A stretch of 64,000 bases of DNA from Streptomyces phaeoluteigriseus (GCF_001896135.2 NZ_MPOH02000019.1:737929-801928); one strand, 5' to 3'. Shown: positions 7,634 to 17,183, counted from the stretch's first letter. Made by a program: numbers and translations. Notes: generated from the sequence alone by a model not told the origin.

Positions 7634-8198
7634 TCAGGAGCGGCGGCGCTTCTTGGACGGGTTGCGGGTGCGGCGGGCGGTGCGGCGTTCGTGCTCGGTG
7701 CGGGCCGCCTCGTACTCCGCGCGGTACAGCTTCTCGCCGGGGGCCTCCGTGAGCGAGCGGAAGAAGTAGGCGAGGAGGGAGCCGACGAAGCCGATGGCGA
7801 GCAGGCCCCGCAGGGAGGCCTGGCGGTCGGGGTCGGGGCGTCTGGTGAAGCCGTCCCAGGTGTGCCGGAATGCCAGGGCGCTGGAGACCGCGAACATGAC
7901 GACCAGCAGCACGGTCACGAGGCCGCCGGTGCCGGCGAGGGCCACGCCCTCGTAGGCGAAGCGCAGGACGAGGCAGGAGGCGACCGCCGCGGCGAGCGAG
8001 CCGACGGCCACGCCGATGCGGCGGGGGGTGTAGCCGTGGTCGTGGTCCACCCAGGTGGTGCCGAAGAAGCGCAGGGGCTCGGGGCGGGGGGGCGGTGGGG
8101 GTGCCGGCCGCCCGGGAACCGGCCGGGAGGCCGGAGGAACCCGCCGCGCGGTCCGGGGAACCCGCCGTGGTGTCCGGGGTGCCGTTTTCGTCGCTCAC
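7634..8198 (-). CDS. Small multi-pass membrane protein (frameshifted near its N-terminus)
   Basis: From the GTG at 8198 (MSDENGTPDTTAGSPDRAAG) a Pro/Ala-rich cytoplasmic N-terminus runs to a seven-G run at 8086-8092. Removing one base there joins it to PEPLRFFGTTWVDHDHGYTP and the membrane domain. Three hydrophobic helices follow (VGSLAAAVASCLVL, VTVLLVVMFAVSSALAF, LLAIGFVGSLLAYFF), then a basic tail ending NPSKKRRRS. A shorter frame from GTG 8050 gives 138 aa without the linker. The function is unknown. The homopolymer break is probably a sequencing error. Confidence 0.7.
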
Positions 8199-8285
8199 GG
8201 GACGATTATGGCTCCGGGCCGGGCGGGGTCCCCGGGTGGGTGCGTGCGGGTGGGTGCGCGCGGGTGCTTGGTGCGCGCCGGTGGG

Positions 8286-8630
8286 TCAGTCGCAGCGCGG
8301 CGCTATGTAACCGTCGCTGCCCGTCCGCACGTACGCGTCCGAGACGAACTGGCTGTCGGCGATGTTGTCCCAGACGTTCGTCGTGCCGTACGGGCCGGTG
8401 ACCGAGGTGCCGGGCGTCTGGCAGAAGATCGGCACCCTCGTGCCCTCGGGCAGGACCTTGACGATCGGGTAGCTGGTGGCAGGTCCGCTGCGCACGTTGA
8501 GGCGCACACCGGGCGCGATCGGGTAGTACGTCAGTCCTGCCGCCGCGACCTGCGACTCGACGGCGTCCCCGGCCGCAGCCACTCCGGCCTCTTCGGTCTC
8601 TCTCACTTCTTCCAGGCGCTCTACAGACAT
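8286..8630 (-). CDS. SH3-domain (SH3b-like) protein
   Basis: This small protein of 114 aa has a bacterial SH3 fold in its C-terminal two thirds: LNVRSGPATSYPIVKVLPEGTRV is the classic start of an SH3b domain, and YVRTGSDGYIAPRCD is its end. No signal peptide or membrane segment is visible, although SH3b proteins often act at the cell wall. A strong GGGGGAGG precedes the ATG at 8630. It is divergent from the Ser/Thr kinase gene, and two adjacent inverted repeats lie in the shared promoter region. Confidence 0.82.
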   Translation of the reverse strand: MSVERLEEVRETEEAGVAAAGDAVESQVAAAGLTYYPIAPGVRLNVRSGPATSYPIVKVLPEGTRVPIFCQTPGTSVTGPYGTTNVWDNIADSQFVSDAYVRTGSDGYIAPRCD

Positions 8631-8648
8631 GAAAAACCTCCCCCGTAA

Positions 8649-8692
8649 GACCCCATGACTGCCATGGGGTCACGTTGATTCCCCCGAATCAA
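8649..8692. promoter_or_regulatory. Two adjacent inverted repeats in the SH3/kinase divergent promoter region
   Basis: GACCCCATG and CATGGGGTC (8649-8671) form perfect 9-bp arms around 5 nt. TTGATTC and GAATCAA (8675-8692) form perfect 7-bp arms around CCCC. They are 3 bp apart, just upstream of the SH3 gene, and are too close to the start codon to be terminators. They look like tandem operators or a structured 5' leader. No cognate regulator is known to me. Confidence 0.45.
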
Positions 8693-8811
8693 GCCATGAA
8701 ACACATGTACACGATTCGCACATGGAGGCTAGCAAGTCGCCTCGGTCCCGTGAGCGTCATCGACTAGGCTCCGTGCGTCGCGCGCGCGGACGAACAGCAC
8801 GGGGGTGGTCC

Positions 8812-10976
8812 ATGGCGCCACAGCACAACACCGGAGCCGGCGCGGAAGCGGAACTTCCGGAGTACTCCGGTCACTACCACCTGGAGTCCTGCCTGGGCTC
8901 GGGCGGCATGGGCGTGGTCCACCTGGCCCGCAGCACCTCGGGCATGAAGGTCGCGGTGAAGGTCGTACACGCCGAATTCGCGCGGGATCCCGAGTTCAGG
9001 GGGCGGTTCCGGCAGGAGGTGGCGGCCGCGAGGCGGGTCAGCGGTGCCTTCACGGCGCCCGTCGTCGACGCCGATCCGGAGGCCGAACGGCCCTGGATGG
9101 CCACGCTGTTCATCCCGGGCCCGACCCTGTCGGAGCATGTGAAACGGAACGGGCCCATGGGCGCGGGCGAGTTGCGGCGGCTGATGGCCGGGCTCGCGGA
9201 GGCGCTGCGGGACATCCACCGGGTCGGGGTGGTGCACCGGGATCTGAAGCCCAGCAACGTGCTGCTCGCCGAGGACGGCCCGAAGGTCATCGACTTCGGT
9301 ATCTCGCGGCCGAAGGACAGCGAACTGCGCACCGAGACGGGGAAGTTGATCGGAACGCCGCCGTTCATGGCGCCGGAGCAGTTCCGGCGGCCGCGGGAGG
9401 TCGGGCCCGCCGCGGACATCTTCGCGCTGGGGTCGGTGCTGGTGCACGCGGCGACCGGGCGGGGGCCGTTCGACTCGGACAGTCCGTATGTCGTCGCGTA
9501 TCAGGTCGTGCACGACGAGCCCGATCTGACCGGCCTGCCGGAGAGCCTCGCGCCGATGGTGCTGCGCTGTCTCGCGAAGGAGCCCGAGGACCGGCCGACG
9601 CCCGACGAGTTGATGCGGGAGCTGCGGACGGTGGCCGCCTCGTACGACACGCACGCGTTCATACCGGCGCAGCGCGCGCCCGGTGACGTGCGGGAGTCGG
9701 AGCCTGCGGGCTCGGCTGGGACGGCGGATCCCGTCGAGTCGTCGGATCCGTCGGACGGCGAGGACGCGGGCGCGGCCGGGGTGGCGGCGCGGCGGCGGGC
9801 AGGCGGCGGCAGGTCGCTCTCGCCCTCGGCTCGCTGCTGCTCGTCGTCGGCGGCGGGTTCACCTGCGTCCAGATGTTCGGCGAGGACGCGGGCGGGGCCG
9901 CTCGCGGTACGGACGGGTCGCGGTCCGCCGCCGACTCCTTCGCCCCCTGGGCGACTCGCCCGGCCGGGGCCGACGGTCTGCCCAAGTGCACGTACGACGC
10001 ACGGCGGCTGATCTGCACCCAGCCGGGGTGGGTGTCCGCGCTCGACGCGTCCGACGGTCGCGAGCTGTGGCGGCACGCCCTGTCCCCCGACGACAAGCCC
10101 CGCGAGGCGCCGGTCGTCGCGGGCGGGCTGGCGCATGTGCTCACGCACTCGGGCAAGCGCGTCGAGGCCTTCGACCCGGCGTCGGGCAAGGTGCGCTGGG
10201 AGCGGGACGTGTCGGCGTACGAGGGTGTCCGGTACGCCGGCGGGACCCTGCTGCTGACGGCGGCCGACGGCACGGTGACCGGGGTGGACGCCGGGTCCGG
10301 GCGGACCGCGTGGAGCCGACGGGTCCCGGGGGTGGGCGATCCGTACTTCGTGTCGTTCCCCGGGGACTCGCTGGTCTACGCGACCAGCACCTCCGGCGAG
10401 GGCCGGACCCGGGTCACCGCGGTGGATCCCGCCACCGGAGACGTGCGGTGGGACGAGCGGTTCGACGAGGTGCTGACGCTCGTGGGCGCCGGGGACGACA
10501 GCGTCGTACTGCTGGCCGAGGACGGGGACGGCGGCTACGGCATGGCCGACGCCGTGGTCCGGTTCTCCCCCGGGACGAAGGTGTCGCGGCGGGTCGCGCT
10601 GTCCGTCGCGCTCCAGCAGCCGAGTGCGGCTGTGTACGGGGACCGGGTCTACCTCATGACGTACGACGGTGCTCTCGTGGCCGTCGACACGCGCGCGGAG
10701 AAACTGCTGTGGTCCCTGCAGACGGCCGTGAGCCGGGGCTCGGTGCCGACCGTCGACGGCACGCACGTGTACTTCAGCGCTCCCGACGGCCGTCTTCTCG
10801 CCGTCGACGCGGAGGCGGGGAAGCTCGTCGGCCAGACGGAGCTGCGGTTCGGCGCGCACTCCGACGAGGTGGTCAGTACGCTGCCCGCGCCCGAGGCGGC
10901 CGACGGGCGGGTCTACGCCGGGGCTCCCGACGGGACGGTGTTCGCCGTGGACGGGCGGGATCCTTCGGGCTGGTGA
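8812..10976 (+). CDS. Ser/Thr protein kinase with extracytoplasmic PQQ-like beta-propeller (frameshifted)
   Basis: The N-terminal Hanks-type kinase contains the glycine loop LGSGGMGVVHLA, VAVKVV, the catalytic loop VVHRDLKPSN, DFG in VIDFGIS, and the APE motif GTPPFMAPEQF. After an acidic linker the frame breaks between about 9781 and 9812. In the other frame a transmembrane helix (QVALALGSLLLVVGGGFTCV) and a PQQ-type propeller follow, with repeated W-R/E and AVD blocks (VSALDASDGRELWRH, VEAFDPASGKVRWER). One extra base restores a protein of about 720 aa with the usual kinase-TM-sensor order. The propeller probably senses an external ligand. The ATG at 8812 follows GGGGGTGG. The break lies in repeated GC triplets and is likely artefactual. 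Confidence 0.82.
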
Positions 10977-11092
10977 GCCGGGCTCGTGCGGGGGCGGCTC
11001 GTGCGGGGGCTCGCGTGGGAGGCCGGCGCGGGAATTTCGTGGCTTCGTGGGCGGGTTCGTGGGCTCGTTCGTGGGCTTCGCGCCATGCGAGA

Positions 11093-11121
11093 GGGCCGCC
11101 TCCGGTTGACGGAGGCGGCCC
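11093..11121. terminator. Bidirectional terminator between the kinase gene and ilvD
   Basis: GGGCCGCCTCCG pairs perfectly with CGGAGGCGGCCC around the loop GTTGA. It lies between the convergent kinase and ilvD genes. Only short T tracts flank it, as is usual in Streptomyces. Confidence 0.8.
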
Positions 11122-11140
11122 TTCGCTGTTCGGTCCGGCG

Positions 11141-12994
11141 TCAGCCCAGCTTCGACACGTCCCGCACCGCGCCCTTGTCGGCGCTCGTGGCCATGGCGGC
11201 GTAGGCCCGCAGGGCGGCGGAAACCTTGCGCTCACGGTTCGACGGGGCGTACACCCCGTTCAACGCCTCGTCACGGCGGGCGAGTTCCGTCTCGTCGACC
11301 AGCAACTCGATCGTGCGGTTCGGGATGTCGATGCGGATGCGGTCGCCGTCCTCGACGAGGGCGATGGTGCCCCCGGAAGCCGCCTCCGGGGAGGCGTGAC
11401 CGATGGACAGGCCCGAGGTGCCGCCGGAGAAACGGCCGTCGGTGATCAGGGCGCAGGTCTTGCCGAGGCCGCGGCCCTTGAGGAAGGACGTCGGGTACAG
11501 CATCTCCTGCATGCCGGGGCCGCCCTTGGGACCCTCGTAGCGGATGACGACGACGTCGCCGTGGGTGATCTGCTTGTTGAGGATCTTCTCCACGGCCTCC
11601 TCCTGCGACTCGCAGACGACCGCGGGGCCCTCGAAGGTCCAGATCGACTCGTCGACACCGGCCGTCTTCACCACGCAGCCGTCGACGGCGAGGTTGCCCT
11701 TGAGGACCGCCAGGCCGCCGTCCTTGGAGTACGCGTGCTCGGCGGAGCGGATGCAGCCGTTCTCGGCGTCGTCGTCGAGGGCCTCCCAGCGCTCGGACTG
11801 CGAGAAGGCTTCGGAGGAGCGGACACATCCCGGAGCCGCGTGCCACAGCTCGATCGCCTCCGGGGAGGGGGAGCCGGCTCGCACGTCCCAGGTCTTCAGC
11901 CAGTCCGCCAGGGACGGGCTGTGGACCGAGTGAACGTCCTCGTTCAGCAGGCCGGCGCGGTGCAGTTCGCCGAGGAGGGCGGGGATGCCGCCGGCCCGGT
12001 GCACGTCCTCCATGTAGTACGTGCGGTCCTTGGCGACGTTCGGCGCGACCTTCGCCAGGCAGGGCACGCGGCGCGAGACCGCGTTGATCTCGTCCAGGCC
12101 GAAGGGGACCTCCGCCTCCTGGGCGGCGGCCAGCAGGTGCAGGATCGTGTTGGTCGAGCCGCCCATCGCGATGTCCAGCGCCATCGCGTTCTCGAACGCG
12201 GCGAGGGTGGCGACGTTGCGCGGCAGGACCGACTCGTCGTCCTGCTCGTAGTAGCGGCGGGTGATGTCCATGACCGTGCGGGCGGCGTCGACGTAGAGCC
12301 GCTTGCGCGCGGTGTGGGTGGCCAGGACCGAGCCGTTGCCGGGCAGGGAGAGGCCGATGGCCTCGGTCAGGCAGTTCATCGAGTTGGCGGTGAACATGCC
12401 GGAACAGCTGCCGCAGGTCGGACAGGCGTTCTCCTCGATACGGAGGATGTCCTCGTCGGAGATCTTGTCGTTCACGGCGTCGGAGATCGCGTCGACCAGG
12501 TCGAGCGTGCGGACCGTGCCGTCGACGAGGGTGGCGCGGCCGGACTCCATCGGGCCGCCGGAGACGAAGACCGTCGGGATGTTCAGGCGCAGGGCCGCCA
12601 TGAGCATGCCCGGGGTGATCTTGTCGCAGTTGGAGATGCAGACCAGGGCGTCGGCACAGTGCGCCTCGACCATGTACTCCACGCTGTCCGCGATCAGGTC
12701 GCGGGAGGGCAGGCTGTAGAGCATGCCGCCGTGGCCCATCGCGATGCCGTCGTCGACGGCGATCGTGTTGAACTCGCGCGGGATGCCGCCGGCCTCGGTG
12801 ATCGCCTCGCTGACGATCCGGCCGACCGGCGCCAGGTGGGTGTGGCCGGGCACGAACTCGGTGAAGCTGTTGGCCACCGCGATGATCGGCTTCCGGCCGA
12901 TGTCCGCACCGGGTACACCGGAGGCGCGCATAAGGGCGCGTGCGCCCGCCATGTTGCGTCCGTGGGTGACTGTGCGGGACCTCAGCTCGGGCAT
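11141..12994 (-). CDS. ilvD: Dihydroxy-acid dehydratase
   Basis: The 617-aa enzyme dehydrates 2,3-dihydroxy-3-methylbutanoate and its homologue, in valine, isoleucine and leucine synthesis, using an iron-sulfur cluster and Mg2+. The cluster cysteines sit in CISNCDKITPGML and CPTCGSCSGMFTANSMNCL. The C-terminal family signature VRYEGPKGGPGMQEML appears here as VIRYEGPKGGPGMQEM. The length equals that of the long (E. coli-like) IlvD type. AAGGAG lies 9 nt upstream of the ATG at 12994. It is the last gene before the terminator at 11093-11121. Confidence 0.97.
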   Translation of the reverse strand: MPELRSRTVTHGRNMAGARALMRASGVPGADIGRKPIIAVANSFTEFVPGHTHLAPVGRIVSEAITEAGGIPREFNTIAVDDGIAMGHGGMLYSLPSRDLIADSVEYMVEAHCADALVCISNCDKITPGMLMAALRLNIPTVFVSGGPMESGRATLVDGTVRTLDLVDAISDAVNDKISDEDILRIEENACPTCGSCSGMFTANSMNCLTEAIGLSLPGNGSVLATHTARKRLYVDAARTVMDITRRYYEQDDESVLPRNVATLAAFENAMALDIAMGGSTNTILHLLAAAQEAEVPFGLDEINAVSRRVPCLAKVAPNVAKDRTYYMEDVHRAGGIPALLGELHRAGLLNEDVHSVHSPSLADWLKTWDVRAGSPSPEAIELWHAAPGCVRSSEAFSQSERWEALDDDAENGCIRSAEHAYSKDGGLAVLKGNLAVDGCVVKTAGVDESIWTFEGPAVVCESQEEAVEKILNKQITHGDVVVIRYEGPKGGPGMQEMLYPTSFLKGRGLGKTCALITDGRFSGGTSGLSIGHASPEAASGGTIALVEDGDRIRIDIPNRTIELLVDETELARRDEALNGVYAPSNRERKVSAALRAYAAMATSADKGAVRDVSKLG

Positions 12995-13099
12995 CGTCGC
13001 TCGCTCCTTCAGACAGATAGGGCTGTTCATGAGCGTACGCCGGTCATCCAGGGGGCGGGACGAGGTGTCCGGAATGCGGGATACGCATCTCGGGGTCCG

Positions 13100-13188
13100 G
13101 CCCTCGTCGGCCCTCGTCAGTCCTTGTCAGCCCTCGTCAGCCCCTGCCAGCCCTCGTCAGCCCTGCCAGCCCTCGTCGGCTCTCGCGT
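13100..13188. repeat. Short TCGTCAGCCC-type tandem repeats
   Basis: Degenerate copies of about 10 bp (CCCTCGTCAG or CCCTGCCAG) are repeated about eight times between the TetR gene and ilvD. They are pyrimidine-rich on the plus strand. No coding potential or stable hairpin is evident. Confidence 0.7.
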
Positions 13189-13794
13189 TCAGGGACCGGT
13201 GAGGTGCCCCTGCACCACCGGCGCCACGCGCGCGATGATCTGCTCCACGTCCACCGAGGCCAGCGGTTCCACCTTGATCACGTACCGCAGCATGGCCGTA
13301 CCGACCAGTTGCGCGGCGGCCAGCTCGGCGCGCAGTTCGGCGTCCGGCACGTCGAGCTGGGCGGCTATGCGGCGCAGCAACTGCGCGGCGACGAGACGGC
13401 GGAAGACGGCGGCCGCGGTCTCGTTGTTCACGGCCGAGCGGACGACCGCCAGCAGCGGCATCCGCGTGGTGGGGTTCTCCCAGACGCCGAACATGAACCG
13501 GGTGAGCCGCTCCCCCACCTGGTCCAGCGGCGCGTCGGCGACCGCGTCCGGCGCGTCGAGCGCGGGCGCCACGGCGACCTCGACGGCTGCGGCGAAGACC
13601 TGCTCCTTCGTGCCGAAGTAGTGGTGCACCAGCGCCGAGTCGACCCCGGCGGCCTTGGCGATGCCCCGCACGGTCGACTTCTCGTAGCCCCGCTCGGAGA
13701 ACTCCCCGCGGGCCGCCGCGAGGATGCGGTCGCGGGTGTCGGCGGACTCCGCGCGCGGGGGGCGTCCGCGGCGGCGCGCTCCGGTGTCGGTCAC
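13189..13794 (-). CDS. TetR-family transcriptional regulator
   Basis: This 201-aa protein has the N-terminal TetR helix-turn-helix: DTRDRILAAARGEFSERGYEKSTV, then GIAKAAGVDSALVHHYFGTKEQ (about residues 18-62). The C-terminal ligand/dimer domain is of the TetR_C group common in actinobacteria. It starts with GTG at 13794, overlapping the stop of the upstream isomerase gene by 4 bp (GTGA), so the two are translationally coupled. Its ligand is unknown; the coupling suggests it may sense a metabolite linked to that enzyme. Confidence 0.9.
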   Translation of the reverse strand: MTDTGARRRGRPPRAESADTRDRILAAARGEFSERGYEKSTVRGIAKAAGVDSALVHHYFGTKEQVFAAAVEVAVAPALDAPDAVADAPLDQVGERLTRFMFGVWENPTTRMPLLAVVRSAVNNETAAAVFRRLVAAQLLRRIAAQLDVPDAELRAELAAAQLVGTAMLRYVIKVEPLASVDVEQIIARVAPVVQGHLTGP

Positions 13795-14615
13795 CGGCGG
13801 GGCACCTTCGCCGCCGACGCCAGGTGCAGGCGCGTGAAGGCCAGGGCCTCCGCGAGATCGGCCTCACGTTCGGCGCCGGACATCGCGCGCCGGGTGTTGA
13901 CCTCGATGACGACATGCCCGTCGAAACCGCTCAGCGCGAGCCGCTCCAGCAGCTCGGCGCAGGGCTGCGAGCCGCGGCCGGGGACGAGGTGCTCGTCCTT
14001 GGCGGAGCCGTTGCCGTCGGCGAGGTGCACGTGGCCGAGCCGGTCGCCCATGCGGTCGAGCATGTGCATCGCGTCGGTACGGGCCGTCGAGGCATGGCTG
14101 AGATCGATCGTGAAGTGCCGGTAGTCGTCCTTCGTCACATCCCAGTCGGGCGCGTACGCGAGCATCTCGCGGTCGCGATAGCGCCAGGGGTACATGTTCT
14201 CGACGGCGAACCGTACGTCCGTCTCGTCCGCCATCCGCCAGATCCCCCGGACGAAGTCGCGCGCGTACTGGCGCTGCCAGCGGAAGGGCGGGTGGACGAC
14301 GACGGTGCTCGCGCCCAGCTTCTCGGCCGCCGCGCGCGCCCTCTGGAGCTTGACCCAGGGGTCGGTCGACCACACGCGCTGCGTGATGAGCAGGCAGGGA
14401 GCGTGTACGGCGAGGATCGGGACGCGGTGGTAGTCGCTGAGCCTGCGGAGCGAGTCGATGTCCTGGCTGACCGGGTCGTTCCACACCATGACCTCGACCC
14501 CGTCGTAGCCGAGGCGCGCGGCGATCTCGAAGGCCGTCGCCGTCGACTCCGGGTAGACCGAGGCAGTCGACAGGGCGACCTTCGCATCCGGGATGCGCAC
14601 GACTGGCTCTGCCAT
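13791..14615 (-). CDS. Sugar phosphate isomerase/epimerase (AP endonuclease 2-type TIM barrel)
   Basis: The 274-aa protein fits the xylose isomerase-like TIM-barrel family (AP_endonuc_2). VALSTASVYPESTATAFEIAA starts the barrel; metal-binding segments include VVVHPPFRWQ, VAVENMYPW (found as FAVENMYPW), HFTIDLSHAS and LGHVHLADGNG; the barrel ends VVIEVNTRR. Members isomerise or epimerise sugars or inositols or cut DNA at abasic sites; the substrate is undetermined. ATG 14615 is the first start before the conserved region, but no good ribosome site is seen there, so a leaderless transcript is possible. It is coupled to the downstream TetR gene. Confidence 0.8.
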   Translation of the reverse strand: MAEPVVRIPDAKVALSTASVYPESTATAFEIAARLGYDGVEVMVWNDPVSQDIDSLRRLSDYHRVPILAVHAPCLLITQRVWSTDPWVKLQRARAAAEKLGASTVVVHPPFRWQRQYARDFVRGIWRMADETDVRFAVENMYPWRYRDREMLAYAPDWDVTKDDYRHFTIDLSHASTARTDAMHMLDRMGDRLGHVHLADGNGSAKDEHLVPGRGSQPCAELLERLALSGFDGHVVIEVNTRRAMSGAEREADLAEALAFTRLHLASAAKVPRR

Positions 14616-15144
14616 GGAGGACAGGTTACGGGGTGCGGTGACCTGGCCGCGGGGTGCCTCTTCGCCGTTGTGGCGCACGCCACGGGTGGCGGGTGTGGCG
14701 TACGCCACGGGTGGTTGGGGGGCGAGTTTCGGTCGGTCGTGGGGGGAGGTGGGTGTGTGGGCAGGCGACGGGCGGGGCGGGAGAGTGTGTCTGTGCTCGG
14801 TCGGGCGGATTGGGCTCGGGCGGGCGTACCACTGGGCCGGGCCGGGCGGACCGAGCCCGGTCGGGCCGGGCAGGCCGCGCTCGGTTGCCTGCGCTCACGC
14901 GCGTGGCGCTCACGGCGGGCCATGTCGGTTGCCCGCCGCGAGGTGATGTCCGGGCGGCGCGGCAGGCCGTGTCCGGTCTGCATGCGGGGCCATGCCCCGT
15001 CTTGCCGCGCTCGCGCGCGGGCTTGCCCACGCGCGCGTGCCGCCCACGCACGCGACGCCATCTCGCGCACGCACCGCGCCCTACGCGCGCGTGCCGGTTC
15101 TCACGCACGCGGCCGGTTTCGCGCACGAGCACGCTCGCCCGTGT
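14616..15144. other. 530-bp intergenic region without a credible gene
   Basis: The gap between the isomerase and ppx/gppA genes (both minus strand) is G-rich at first, with a near-direct repeat ACGCCACGGGTGG around 14687-14712, and then rich in GCGCGCGTG-type words. Several long open frames cross it on both strands but none has a ribosome site or family similarity. A clear terminator is not seen. Confidence 0.5.
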
Positions 15145-16077
15145 CTACGGCGACCCCATGTGGTCGAGCTTTCGCAGGATCACGCCCTCCCGGAGCGCCC
15201 ACGGGCATATCTCCAGGGCCTCCACCCCGAACAGGTCCATCGCCCCCTCGGCGACCAGCGCGCCCGCCAGCAGCTGGCCCGCGCGGCCCTCGGAGACGCC
15301 GGGCAGCTCCGCGCGCTGGGCGGTGGTCATGCCGGCCAGGCGGGGCACCCAGGCCTCCAGGGACTCCCTCTTCAGCTGGCGCTGGACGTAGGGGCCGTCG
15401 GCGGAGCGGGCGGCGCCGGCGAGGCGGGCGAGCTGCTTGAAGGTCTTCGACGTGGCGACGACGTGGTCGGGGGAGCCGATGCGGCTGAACTCCCCGACGG
15501 TCCGGGCGATCTCGGCACGCACGTGCCGCCGCAGCGCTCGTATCCGCTCGGCGTCGGGCGGGTCCCCGGGCAGCCACCCGGCCGTGAGCCGGCCCGCGCC
15601 GAGCGGCAGGGAGACGGCCGCGTCGGGCTCCTCGTCGATGCCGTACGCGATCTCCAGGGAGCCGCCGCCGATGTCCAGGACGAGCAGCTTGCCGGCCGAC
15701 CAGCCGAACCAGCGGCGGGCGGCGAGGAAGGTGAGCCGGGCCTCCTCCGCACCACTGAGGACCTGAAGCTCGACACCGGTCTCGGCCTGCACGCGCGCGA
15801 GCACGTCGTCGGCGTTGCTGGCCTCGCGCACGGCGGAGGTCGCGAACGGCAGCACGTCCTCGACGCCCTTGTCCTCGGCGGCCTGGAGGGCTTCCCGGAC
15901 GACGCTGATCAGCGTGTCGACGCCCTCGCGGCCTATCGCCCCGCTCTCGTCGAGAAGTTCGGCAAGGCGCAGTTCCGCCTTGTGCGAGTGCGCGGACAGC
16001 GGGCACGCGCCCGGGTGCGCATCCACCACCAGTAGATGCACCGTGTTCGATCCCACGTCGAGGACACCGAGTCTCAT
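15145..16077 (-). CDS. Exopolyphosphatase / pppGpp phosphohydrolase (Ppx/GppA family)
   Basis: The 310-aa protein belongs to the ASKHA phosphatases. The phosphate-1 motif is LDVGSNTVHLLVVD at the N-terminus, phosphate-2 is VLDIGGGSLEIAYG near residue 140, and the ALREGVILR block closes the domain. It lacks the extra C-terminal domains of E. coli Ppx, as do other short actinobacterial homologues. It should hydrolyse polyphosphate or pppGpp; short homologues in mycobacteria differ in which they prefer, so the substrate is left open. It starts at ATG 16077, about 95 bp from the divergent Cys-rich gene. Confidence 0.9.
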   Translation of the reverse strand: MRLGVLDVGSNTVHLLVVDAHPGACPLSAHSHKAELRLAELLDESGAIGREGVDTLISVVREALQAAEDKGVEDVLPFATSAVREASNADDVLARVQAETGVELQVLSGAEEARLTFLAARRWFGWSAGKLLVLDIGGGSLEIAYGIDEEPDAAVSLPLGAGRLTAGWLPGDPPDAERIRALRRHVRAEIARTVGEFSRIGSPDHVVATSKTFKQLARLAGAARSADGPYVQRQLKRESLEAWVPRLAGMTTAQRAELPGVSEGRAGQLLAGALVAEGAMDLFGVEALEICPWALREGVILRKLDHMGSP

Positions 16078-16172
16078 GCGGGGAACGCTACTGCCAGCAG
16101 TCCTGGCCTCGGCCCCTGGTGCCCAACCTGAGACGGTCCCGTTGCCGCGCGCGGGCGACTTACCCTGGTCAG

Positions 16173-17183
16173 GTGCCAAAGACGAAAAAGGCGAAGGAAG
16201 AAAAGACCGACAAGGTCGACAAGACCGATAAGGTCGACAAAGCCGTCAAATCCACCAGGGTTCCTTCGGATTCTTCGCGGGTGAAGTCGTCGAAGAGGTC
16301 GCGCAAGGCCCTGGAAGCGGATGAGAAGGGCCTCGACTTCGCACGCGCGTGGGTCGAGTTCCCGGATCCGGCGGACGACGATCAGATCTTCCGGTGCGAT
16401 CTGACCTGGCTGACCTCTCGCTGGAACTGCATCTTCGGCAGCGGCTGCCAGGGCATCCAGGCGGGCCGCGCGGACGACGGCTGCTGCACGCTCGGCGCGC
16501 ACTTCTCCGACGAGGACGACGAGAAGCGCGTGGCGGGGCATGTGGCGCGGCTCACGCCCGACATCTGGCAGCACCACGCCGAGGGCGAGCTGGGCGGCTG
16601 GATCTCGGAGGACGAGGAGGGCTCCCGGCAGACCCGTCCGTTCAACGGCTCGTGCATCTTCCAGAACCGTCCGGGCTTCGCGGGCGGCGCCGGCTGCTCG
16701 CTGCACATCCTCGCCCTCAAGGAGGGCCGCGAGCCGCTGGAGACCAAGCCGGACGTCTGCTGGCAGCTGCCGGTGCGGCGGACGTACGACTGGATCGACC
16801 GGCCCGACGACACACGCGTGCTCCAGATCTCGATCGGCGAGTACGACCGGCGCGGCTGGGGACCGGGCGGGCACGACCTGCACTGGTGGTGCACGTCGGC
16901 GACCTCGGCGCACGGCGCGGGCGACCCGGTGTACGTCTCCTACCGGCCGGAGCTGATCGAGCTGATGGGCAAGGCCGGCTACGACCGTCTGGTCGAGCTG
17001 TGCGAGAAGCGGCTCGCCTCGCAGTTGCCGTTGCTCGCCCCGCATCCGGCGGACCCGGTGCCGGCATCGCACCCTGCGCACCCTGCGCCGGCACCGCACC
17101 CGGCAGGCCCGGTGCCGGCACCGCATCCGGCGGATCGGGTGGACGTATCGGATCCCGTCGTTCCGGTCGATCCGACCGTGTGA
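16173..17183 (+). CDS. Conserved cysteine-rich protein with Lys-rich N-terminus and Pro/His repeats
   Basis: From GTG 16173 (MPKTKKAKEEKTDKVDKTDK) the 336-aa product has a strongly basic, KVDK-repeat N-terminus. The central domain holds conserved cysteines (WNCIFGSGCQG, DDGCCTLGAHF, NGSCIFQN, GAGCSLHI, KPDVCWQL, HWWCTSA), and the C-terminus repeats HPADPVPAPHPA-like units. The spaced Cys pairs suggest iron or zinc binding, as in YkgJ-like putative metal-chelating proteins; this is inference. GTG is the first start in frame after a possible -10 (TACCCT, 16161-16166), so the transcript may be leaderless. The function is unknown. Confidence 0.75.
   Translation: MPKTKKAKEEKTDKVDKTDKVDKAVKSTRVPSDSSRVKSSKRSRKALEADEKGLDFARAWVEFPDPADDDQIFRCDLTWLTSRWNCIFGSGCQGIQAGRADDGCCTLGAHFSDEDDEKRVAGHVARLTPDIWQHHAEGELGGWISEDEEGSRQTRPFNGSCIFQNRPGFAGGAGCSLHILALKEGREPLETKPDVCWQLPVRRTYDWIDRPDDTRVLQISIGEYDRRGWGPGGHDLHWWCTSATSAHGAGDPVYVSYRPELIELMGKAGYDRLVELCEKRLASQLPLLAPHPADPVPASHPAHPAPAPHPAGPVPAPHPADRVDVSDPVVPVDPTV

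Noticed and set aside
9683..13621. A very long open frame on the plus strand across the kinase gene and ilvD
   Set aside because: It is a composition artefact of high GC: it is antisense to ilvD, has no ribosome site and is extremely Arg/Gly-rich.
14616..15144. Possible small genes in the 530-bp gap
   Set aside because: Frames on both strands are Arg/Pro-rich composition artefacts lacking starts and ribosome sites.
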